32,851 nt of DNA, from positions 1 through 32,851 of the forward strand of contig SLKR01000086.1 of assembly GCA_007134525.1 (NCBI GenBank), written 5' to 3'. Position 1 is the stretch's first letter, and each line of letters begins with the position of its first letter. The notes beneath the pieces were generated by a model. That model did not search any database. It was not told where the DNA came from and was given only the letters and a program-made list of their open reading frames with translations. Position numbers and translations under genes: made by a program. Source of the DNA: Bacteroidales bacterium (GTDB taxonomy: Bacteria > Bacteroidota > Bacteroidia > Bacteroidales > UBA7960). Positions 1 to 7,466 of the stretch are shown here, in pieces.

Positions 1-210
1 AAAATCTGTTCTTTAGTTTTTTAAGCTATTACTGTATTATTAGTACAATTAGTGTAGATTTGACACTTTAAAACTGATGCTAAAATTAATAAAAATTTTT
101 TGTCTTTTTTATAACTTTTTAACTAATTTTTATTACAGTCAGCAGTTTAGTTTTATTCTAAATAGCAAGCTTGCGCATCAAAAAAAGTAAGCGTTTTAAA
201 AATACGGATA

Positions 211-250
211 AAACCATATTTGGTTTCTATTTAGTAACTCTTTAAGAGTT
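211..250 (-). terminator. Possible terminator region for the minus-strand GH127 operon (two hairpins)
   Basis: AACTC-tttaa-GAGTT (236-250) and AAACCA-tatt-TGGTTT (211-226) immediately beyond the GH127 stop. Read on the minus strand, the second stem runs into TTTTATCCGTATTTTT. Stems are short. Confidence 0.35.
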
Positions 251-257
251 TTAATGA

Positions 258-2705
258 TCAATATACTTCCCATTCGTACAAACCACTAGAGAAATTCTCA
301 GGTAATCTTACTTCAAGTTTGAGCGCATCCGTTTGCACTGCCTCAAAATCAATTCTATTGACCTCCCCCTTTTTTAAACCATACTCAGAGATATTATTGA
401 CTGGTATCCACTTATCACCTTTTCTGTATAAGATCCTCCAGCCGGCAGGGACCCGGCATCCACCATCAGGACCGTCATCAAACCAGTAAACTCCGGCACC
501 TGAAACCACATCAGGTTCCGGAAACTCATAAACAATAAATTCGGTCTGATTCATACGTGGCCACCAATGATAATAACCGGCGTCAACGTCAAACGGACTG
601 AGCGGGATTATCCGGTTATTTACAGCCCCCAGCGCTGCCGTGGGATAAGAGGCAATAATACTGCTACTACTTGCAATGGTAGGAGCCGGGCGGGGTCTTG
701 CCGTTTCTTTTGAAGCAGGCATCCATACCATCATTTGACCGGGGCCTCTATGTGACCATGCATAGTAGGGAATTGCAGAGAATGGCTTCCTGTAGGTTTC
801 AGTACTGCCATCCGCCAGTATACGGCTGCCCAAAGCCGTACCTTTCAGCATATAAACATCAGCAGGAAGATCGTCAGTTAGTAAAACAGGGTTCAGCTCC
901 ATCTCTTCATTAATAATAACATCAAGTACAGTGTTGTCTTCATAATCGGGCCATTCTGCAGCATATACAAGGGGGCCACGCTGAATTGCAAGCTTACCAC
1001 TGTTTGTTGCAACTGCCTGGTTGGATTCTATAAAATTTATATCCATGGGGAAATCAATGGTTACCACGTCTCCGGCCTCCCATATTCTTTCTATTATCTG
1101 GTAACCCATATCCAGGTCAAGGGGGAGCTGTTCTCCATTAACATAAACAAATACAGGGTTACCGGAGTAATTTACAATAGAATAAAGGTCGCCAGGAACA
1201 GCTTCCCCCCTGGCCCAGCCCGGAATCCTGAGAAACAGACTGAAATCAGTCGGAGTATCAGGGGAAATTTCAATTTGTATATTGCCTTCCCATGGCATTT
1301 CACTACTCTGTGATATACTTACTTTGTTTCCGTCAATATCAAAATCAGTGATACTGCTTACATAAAGGTTGACGTAAACATCTCTTTCATTCTGTGCGTA
1401 AATGTATCCGGGCACCGAGGGGATAAACCTTGTAATATTTGACGGACAGCATGCACAACCAAACCACTCGCTTCTTTGGTGCTGACCATGAGATTCAAGC
1501 GGGTTAGGATAGAAAAAGCGATCACCTGTGAGGGAAACACCAGATAATACATTATTATATAGAGACCGTTCCATAATGTCAATATATTTTGCATCACCAT
1601 GAAGAAGGAAAAGGCGGTGATTCCAAAACACATTCGCAATTCCCGCACAGGTTTCACAGTAAGCAGACATATTCGGCAGATCATAAGCAGGGCCAAATCC
1701 CTCGTGGCCACGCTGGGAGCCAACTCCACCGGTTATATATAACTTTGTATACGTAACATCCTCCCATAAGCGATCAATTGCATCTATATACTCCCTGTTA
1801 CCTGTCAGGGTAGCGACATCTGCCATTCCCGCATACATATAAAGGGCCCTAACCGCATGGCCAACAGCTTCGGTTTGTTCAATTACAGGTTTGTGCGCCT
1901 GGTCGTATGTACGTGGCTCACCATGCCAAAACGGGGGTTCTCCGATATGATCGTGCCCCCTGGCATCAAGGAAATATTTGGCAAGGTCCAGGTAATCCTT
2001 TTTCCCGGTAACCTGATACAGTTTAACAAGGCCGATCTCAATACCCTGATGTCCGGGATAGGTTTCAAACTTTCCCGGACCAATATCCTTAAGTATAAGG
2101 TCAGCATTTTTTATTGCAATTTCCAGAAGATCCCTTTTCCCCGTGTGAAGATAGTGAGCAACTGCACCTTCATAAAGGTGCCCCACATTATACAACTCAC
2201 AACTCATGACATGAGTTCTCTCCCATCGTTTGCTTCCTATCCATGGATGCGAATCATCCCCGTGAATTGTCCGGTAAGTATAAAGGTATCCATCATCCTC
2301 CTGTGCCTGGCCAATTATCCATACCAGGGAATCAATATAGGATTCAAGGTCCGGATCGGGGAAAAAATTCAACGAATAACTAGCCCCTTCAATGATCTTG
2401 TAAATATCAGAATCATCAAAAGGTGCATCCGACTGAAAATCTCCGTCTGCAAGCCCTCCGGCAATTTCAAAATTGCGAATTCGCCCGGTTGACTCAGAAT
2501 GTTCCAGTGCAACCGGGATGGTAACTTCATGGTTGATCTTTATACGCTGGTTCCAGAATGAGTCCTTCAGCTCAACCCGGGTGAATTCAAACGGACGTAT
2601 GGGATATTTACCGGATCCTGTTTCAAAGTCATTATAACAGGCATAAAGAACAAACAAAACGAACGCTGCGATAATAAAACCCGACGCTATGATTTGATAT
2701 TTCAT
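258..2705 (-). CDS. GH127 (DUF1680) beta-L-arabinofuranosidase-type glycosidase, lipoprotein
   Basis: 815 aa ORF. It contains the GH127 metal/nucleophile signature CETCAGIAN (~1647-1660) ... FGCACCPSNITRF (~1441-1461), i.e. ExC plus CC. N-terminal signal ends in lipobox LYAC-YNDFE. A ~150 aa beta-rich C-terminal extension follows the catalytic region. Confidence 0.9.
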   Translation of the reverse strand: MKYQIIASGFIIAAFVLFVLYACYNDFETGSGKYPIRPFEFTRVELKDSFWNQRIKINHEVTIPVALEHSESTGRIRNFEIAGGLADGDFQSDAPFDDSDIYKIIEGASYSLNFFPDPDLESYIDSLVWIIGQAQEDDGYLYTYRTIHGDDSHPWIGSKRWERTHVMSCELYNVGHLYEGAVAHYLHTGKRDLLEIAIKNADLILKDIGPGKFETYPGHQGIEIGLVKLYQVTGKKDYLDLAKYFLDARGHDHIGEPPFWHGEPRTYDQAHKPVIEQTEAVGHAVRALYMYAGMADVATLTGNREYIDAIDRLWEDVTYTKLYITGGVGSQRGHEGFGPAYDLPNMSAYCETCAGIANVFWNHRLFLLHGDAKYIDIMERSLYNNVLSGVSLTGDRFFYPNPLESHGQHQRSEWFGCACCPSNITRFIPSVPGYIYAQNERDVYVNLYVSSITDFDIDGNKVSISQSSEMPWEGNIQIEISPDTPTDFSLFLRIPGWARGEAVPGDLYSIVNYSGNPVFVYVNGEQLPLDLDMGYQIIERIWEAGDVVTIDFPMDINFIESNQAVATNSGKLAIQRGPLVYAAEWPDYEDNTVLDVIINEEMELNPVLLTDDLPADVYMLKGTALGSRILADGSTETYRKPFSAIPYYAWSHRGPGQMMVWMPASKETARPRPAPTIASSSSIIASYPTAALGAVNNRIIPLSPFDVDAGYYHWWPRMNQTEFIVYEFPEPDVVSGAGVYWFDDGPDGGCRVPAGWRILYRKGDKWIPVNNISEYGLKKGEVNRIDFEAVQTDALKLEVRLPENFSSGLYEWEVY

Positions 2706-2713
2706 GAGGCTCG

Positions 2714-3823
2714 TCAGTTTTGTATAAGCCCGGGAAACCGCTCCAAAATTTCAGGCAGAATCCTGGTTTCCTGTTCGGTGTAGGTCGGTGCATCAGTTTT
2801 TATCCTTCCGTTCTCAAACCAGATCGGATCTATTATTGTGGCCGGCTCCGCCTTTCCTTCCACATATCCGTGAAATGAAGTCCAGTACCTGCCGTCGGGA
2901 CCGGTAAAAACCTGGTTGTGTCCCACAGTGATATAAGGCGAAGCAGGGTCGGCAATTATCTCTCCCTCCCGGAACAGGTAATTGGTCCCGTCTTCACTGA
3001 ATGCACCAAACAGCGGGTTGTTCTCATATTTTGTCCAGGGCCCGTATACATTGTCAGCAGTTGCATATCCCACAGCATAACCCCTTGTCCAGGATGAATA
3101 GAACATATAATATGTATCCTCATGTGTGATCACAAATGCCCCTTCGATCCCACCGCCGTCCCAGGTTCCGGGCTCCTGGCTTATTAGCTTGACCGGTTCC
3201 GTCTTCAGGACATAATTTACAGTGTCCAGTTCAGCTACATATATATGGTGTATGTCTGTCCAGCCATCGTTGAAGAATGCGTATACCTTTCCGTCCTTGT
3301 CTGTAAAAAGGGTCAGGTCATTGGACGGAAAGGGTGTGAGCGGTTCATCATGTGTCTTGACCGTATAGGGCCCTTCTATGTGATCTGCAACAGCCAGTCC
3401 ACAGGCATGGTGATGGTACATATCAGGTTCATAATAATGCCCGCCACCACTGTTTTGGCAGTTGAATGTCAGGAAATAACGGTTGTTTATCCTGTGTAAT
3501 TCAGGGGCCCAGAAACGGTCTTTATACCACACATCATCAGGAAGTTCTTCTGCATCTATCAGAAGGTCAACAAACTCCCAGTTCAGAAGATCCGGTGACC
3601 TGTAAAGCTTAACTCCGGGACTCTGTCCCTCCCAGAACGGGGCAGAGGTGCCTACTGCATAAAATGTGCTGTCGCCCCATAAGATATGGGTATCCCTGAA
3701 TTCCAGCTGATCGACAGGGTTCTGGTATGTAAAGCTGTATTCCGGATCAGCTGATCCGCATGAGCTCATAAACCAAACAAGTGCAACAGAAAGTAAAAAA
3801 ACAGATAAAGCCTGCTTTGCCAT
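2714..3823 (-). CDS. GH43-like glycoside hydrolase, lipoprotein
   Basis: 369 aa. Five-bladed propeller motifs: RDTHILWGDSTFYAVGTS (catalytic Asp region), FWAPELH, GGGIEGAFVITHEDTYYMFYSSW (acid Glu). Lipobox FMSSC-GS. 8 bp upstream of the GH127 ORF on the same strand. Confidence 0.85.
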   Translation of the reverse strand: MAKQALSVFLLSVALVWFMSSCGSADPEYSFTYQNPVDQLEFRDTHILWGDSTFYAVGTSAPFWEGQSPGVKLYRSPDLLNWEFVDLLIDAEELPDDVWYKDRFWAPELHRINNRYFLTFNCQNSGGGHYYEPDMYHHHACGLAVADHIEGPYTVKTHDEPLTPFPSNDLTLFTDKDGKVYAFFNDGWTDIHHIYVAELDTVNYVLKTEPVKLISQEPGTWDGGGIEGAFVITHEDTYYMFYSSWTRGYAVGYATADNVYGPWTKYENNPLFGAFSEDGTNYLFREGEIIADPASPYITVGHNQVFTGPDGRYWTSFHGYVEGKAEPATIIDPIWFENGRIKTDAPTYTEQETRILPEILERFPGLIQN

Positions 3824-3843
3824 AATATATATTTTATTGGTTG

Positions 3844-6096
3844 TTATTCAGAAGCAACCCTGTTCCAGTCGGGTACCTCCTTATTTAAAAGGTGCCTTAT
3901 GAAAAAGTCCCTCTTGCGCCTTTCACCGTATTGGCCGCCTGAACCATGTCCGCTACCGGGGAACATCATAAACTCAAAGTCCTTTCCTGCATCTATAAGA
4001 GCATCGACGACCTGGTAAGTTGACGCCGGGTCAACATTGGTGTCCATCTCTCCGACAGTAAGAAGGAGGTTACCTTCGAGCTTGTGAGCATTTACCACAT
4101 TCGAAGACTCTTCATAATGGGGGCCTATCGGGTATCCCATCCACTGCTCATTCCACCAGATCTTGTCCATGCGGTTATCGTGGCATCCGACCGATGCAAC
4201 TGCAGCCTTGTAGAATTCAGGGTGGAAGAGCAATGCGCCCATGGCATTCTGGCCACCGGCAGAACCACCGAAAATACCTACCCTGTCTATATCCATATAA
4301 TTGTATTGTTCGGCTGCTGCCTGCATCCAAAGTATCCTGTCGGGGAAGCCGGCATCCTTGAGGTTTTGCCAGCAAACATCATGAAATTCCTTTGAGCGGT
4401 GGGAGGTTCCCATGCCGTCAATCTGCACAATAATGAAGCCTAGTTCGGCTAGACCGGAAAAATGTCCGAAGTAAGGCCTGAATGACTTTGGCACATGTGC
4501 TGAATGCGGCCCTGCATAAATTGCCTCTATTACAGGATAGTCAATCTCGGGGTTGAAATTGGTCGGACGGTATATGTTTCCCCAAATGTCGGTTTCACCA
4601 TCCCTTCCCTTTGCAACGAACACCTCGGGTGTTTGCCAGCCTGCATCAACAAGGTCGGTTATATCCTCCTGCTCAAGAGTCATAATAGCCTGTCCGTCGG
4701 AGGTCCTCCTGAGAACAGCAGTATTCGGAAGATCTATCCTGGAATAGTTGTTTACGAAGTATTCATGGTCATCAGAGAAAGTAGCACGATGGTTGGCTTC
4801 CTCTGGTGTAAGCTCAACAAGCCCGCTTCCGTCAAAGTTAACCCTGTAGTATCTTACAAGATATGGATCTTCGCCCTGATGACGTCCCGCACCCCTGAAA
4901 ATAATGCGGCGGTTCTCTTCGTCCACATGGTCAACTCCCCTTACTACCCACTCACCGCGGGTTATCTGGTTTTTTACTCCTCCATTGATGCCGTCAAAAA
5001 GGTAGAGATGGTTCCAGCCATCCCTTTCAGATGCCCAGATTATTTCACGGCCGTCGTCTATGTCGCTTCGGTATTTTTTACTGCTGTAATCAATGAAGGT
5101 TTCACTACGCTCATCTATAAGGATGTTTACATTTCCCTGCCTGTTTACTTCAACAACCTGATAAACCTGGTGTCCCCTCTGGTTGAACTCAAAGGTGAAG
5201 GCCCTGGAGTCATCCCTCCACGAGGGATTGGATAGCCTGTACTGGTGCTCAAATTCCTTGGTGTCAAAATCCACCTTTCTTTTACCATTCACATCAAACA
5301 AGGCAGGCATGCGTATTTGAAGCGCATCACCCGGTTTCAGGTACTCAACCTTGTGAAGCTTCGGTTGCAGCTGATCGCTGGGCGAGGATTCAACAAAGTG
5401 CATATATCTGGGTGTATTGGGTCTTATCTTATTCACTGCAATAAACTCTGAATCCGGAGACCACCTTAGATTACCCGAGTAGTATTCTCCTTCAGACCCG
5501 TCGAATGATAGCTGGTATATTTCACCATTACTGCCTCTTTCCCTGACATATACATTATATTCGCGTATGAATGCAACATACTGGCTGTCGGGAGAGATAA
5601 CCGGATCACTTCCCAGTTCGTGGTCAGTAGACCCCCAGTATCCCCCGCCTCTGCGGTCGTTGCGAACCTGTTCAACCTCCTCAAGAGTATAATCTTCAAG
5701 GTCCAGCCTGTACCTTGTCTGGCCGGATATAAATTCCATATGGTTAAGTTCTTCATCAAAGGAGATATTCCTTATTGATAGATCGAAAGCATCCTGCTCC
5801 CTTCCGGTTTCCTCTTCCAAAAGACCGGCAAGAGACTCCTGATCGAATGCCTGCCTCTTTTCCCTCTGAGCTGCGTCGACAAGAAAATACTCATTCCCCT
5901 GCCTGGTTTTTACCTGGTACCAGAAGTTGTGCGTTTCACCGATCCAGTTGGCAGAAATTGCACTATGGTATACAAGGTCATTTAAGAACCTTGTGGAGTC
6001 AGCACGCTGGTAATCTTCGGGAGTAAGCTGTGCAAAGGCTGTACTGCCAAGCAATAAAACTGAAAAAACCAGTAAATTCCTTGTTAAAAACTTCAT
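3844..6096 (-). CDS. S9-family peptidase (DPP4-like beta-propeller plus alpha/beta hydrolase), secreted
   Basis: The ORF track gives 3844..6162. The internal Met at 6096 starts a proper signal peptide (MKFLTRNLLVFSVLLLGSTAFAQ), so I prefer that start. Catalytic elements: GIFGGSAGGQ (Ser), DTNVDPAST (Asp), GSGHG (His). DPP_IV N-terminal-like propeller (DPVISPDSQYVAFIREYNVYVRE). Confidence 0.88.
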   Translation of the reverse strand: MKFLTRNLLVFSVLLLGSTAFAQLTPEDYQRADSTRFLNDLVYHSAISANWIGETHNFWYQVKTRQGNEYFLVDAAQREKRQAFDQESLAGLLEEETGREQDAFDLSIRNISFDEELNHMEFISGQTRYRLDLEDYTLEEVEQVRNDRRGGGYWGSTDHELGSDPVISPDSQYVAFIREYNVYVRERGSNGEIYQLSFDGSEGEYYSGNLRWSPDSEFIAVNKIRPNTPRYMHFVESSPSDQLQPKLHKVEYLKPGDALQIRMPALFDVNGKRKVDFDTKEFEHQYRLSNPSWRDDSRAFTFEFNQRGHQVYQVVEVNRQGNVNILIDERSETFIDYSSKKYRSDIDDGREIIWASERDGWNHLYLFDGINGGVKNQITRGEWVVRGVDHVDEENRRIIFRGAGRHQGEDPYLVRYYRVNFDGSGLVELTPEEANHRATFSDDHEYFVNNYSRIDLPNTAVLRRTSDGQAIMTLEQEDITDLVDAGWQTPEVFVAKGRDGETDIWGNIYRPTNFNPEIDYPVIEAIYAGPHSAHVPKSFRPYFGHFSGLAELGFIIVQIDGMGTSHRSKEFHDVCWQNLKDAGFPDRILWMQAAAEQYNYMDIDRVGIFGGSAGGQNAMGALLFHPEFYKAAVASVGCHDNRMDKIWWNEQWMGYPIGPHYEESSNVVNAHKLEGNLLLTVGEMDTNVDPASTYQVVDALIDAGKDFEFMMFPGSGHGSGGQYGERRKRDFFIRHLLNKEVPDWNRVASE

Positions 6097-6144
6097 ATTC
6101 CTGTTTTGATTTAGATTTATAGTAGCATCAGTTAAAAACAATTT

Positions 6145-6165
6145 AAAGTGTAACATTAACACTTT
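6145..6165. promoter_or_regulatory. Candidate operator: interrupted inverted repeat AAAGTGT-aacatta-ACACTTT
   Basis: Perfect 7-bp arms with a 7-bp spacer in the divergent intergenic region, ~50 bp upstream of the preferred S9 peptidase start. A further AAAGTGT half-site lies at 6221-6227. Confidence 0.4.
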
Positions 6166-6401
6166 TTAATATAAGAAAAAAGGAATTTAACATTCTATTA
6201 TTACAAACATGCTAATTTATAAAGTGTCTAAATATAATTCATCTCTATATCAATCTGTCTTATTCCTTTTAATACCCTTTGTGAAAGAAAAATCCATCAT
6301 TTTGTATAAAATCCAGGGTTCTGCCAAAATTCACTGCACGCACTTTAAGGTATCTTTTTACCTGAATCTTCCAATACCGGGCAGGATTTCCGTTAAATAA
6401 T

Positions 6402-6409
6402 TATCTTTG
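6402..6409 (+). promoter_or_regulatory. Candidate Bacteroidota -7 element TATCTTTG upstream of the glycyl-radical operon
   Basis: Exact match to TAnnTTTG, but no good TTTG -33 at 18-20 bp spacing. It would imply a ~210 nt 5' leader. Confidence 0.3.
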
Positions 6410-6628
6410 CAAATAATACCTTATAATATACAATGTGCAGGAAGCCCCACATCAGCCTATATAAAAACGACGGCAAAGGCCTGTTTGCCTGCTGGCTGTT
6501 TTGACAAATGCAGCCCCATACAGCTATTCCATTGTTTTAGCTTTTTCAACACATTCCAGCCTTAATGGCTAAAATTCAAACATCTGCCTGTCTAAGTCAT
6601 TAATTAAAAAATATTTCTCATACAATTT

Positions 6629-7429
6629 ATGCGGAAAGGTCTCATATTTGATATACGAAGATATTCAGTTCACGATGGTCCGGGAATACGAACTACCGTT
6701 TTTCTTAAAGGATGCAGCCTGAGGTGTGCATGGTGCCATAATCCGGAAAGCTGGCTAAATGAACCTCAGCCAATAAAAAAAATGCGCTCACTTAACGGCC
6801 ACAGGCACGAGATTACCGAAACAGTGGGTAAATGGTATTCTGCAGACGAAGTAATGGAAGTTATATTAAAAGACCGGCTTTTTTACGAGGAGAGTGGCGG
6901 CGGAGTTACTTTTTCAGGAGGAGAGCCCATGCTCCAGGAAGAGTTTCTTAAAGAAATGCTTCAACTGTGCAAGCATAATGAGATACAGACAGCAGTGGAT
7001 ACTTCCGGCAGTGTTGAAACTGAAGTTTTCAAGGCAGTGTCAGGCAAGGCTGATCTTCTTCTCTATGACATAAAGACATCAGACGAAGCCGTACACATTG
7101 AAAATACGGGTTCAGACAACAAACTGATCCTGAAAAACCTTGAATGGGTTAAAGAAAATGGTCCCGATGTAATAATCCGTATTCCGGTAATCCCCGGAGT
7201 AAACAATAATAATGAAGAGATGCAGAGAATAAGGGATATCCTTGTAACTTTGAGAAAAAGAGTTAAAAGGGTTGACCTGCTGCCATATCACCGCCTTGGC
7301 CGGCAAAAATTTGAAAACCTTGGGATGACCCGGCGTGCCGGCATAAAAGGTGAGATTACAAGCGTTGAGATAAAGGGTTTTATGGAGGTATTCAGCCAGG
7401 GGGGGTTTCCTGTAAAAAAAGGAGGTTAG
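6629..7429 (+). CDS. Glycyl-radical enzyme activating protein (radical SAM), probably HypE-type
   Basis: 266 aa. N-terminus FDIRRYSVHDGPGIRTTVFLKGCSLRCAWCHNPESW contains the CxxxCxxC radical SAM motif; GGGVTFSGGEP follows. Immediately precedes the glycyl-radical enzyme gene. Confidence 0.92.
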   Translation: MRKGLIFDIRRYSVHDGPGIRTTVFLKGCSLRCAWCHNPESWLNEPQPIKKMRSLNGHRHEITETVGKWYSADEVMEVILKDRLFYEESGGGVTFSGGEPMLQEEFLKEMLQLCKHNEIQTAVDTSGSVETEVFKAVSGKADLLLYDIKTSDEAVHIENTGSDNKLILKNLEWVKENGPDVIIRIPVIPGVNNNNEEMQRIRDILVTLRKRVKRVDLLPYHRLGRQKFENLGMTRRAGIKGEITSVEIKGFMEVFSQGGFPVKKGG

Positions 7430-7466
7430 CATGATAACCTTTAAAAGCATTTAAAAACACCAAGCC

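Noticed and set aside
1-257. AT-rich window start as a possible mobile-element or att boundary
   Set aside because: No integrase, tRNA or direct repeat is visible; only short hairpins beyond the GH127 stop.
1857-2492. 211-aa plus-strand ORF antisense to the GH127 gene
   Set aside because: Nested opposite a convincing GH127 CDS with no domain signal; treated as a spurious shadow ORF.
4504-5235. 243-aa plus-strand ORF antisense to the S9 peptidase
   Set aside because: It lies wholly inside a well-supported minus-strand CDS with clear family motifs. Its translation has no recognisable domain, so it is a coding shadow.
6209-6400. 63-aa ORF in the divergent intergenic region
   Set aside because: AT-rich, no clear RBS, low-complexity hydrophobic content and no family resemblance; more likely intergenic.
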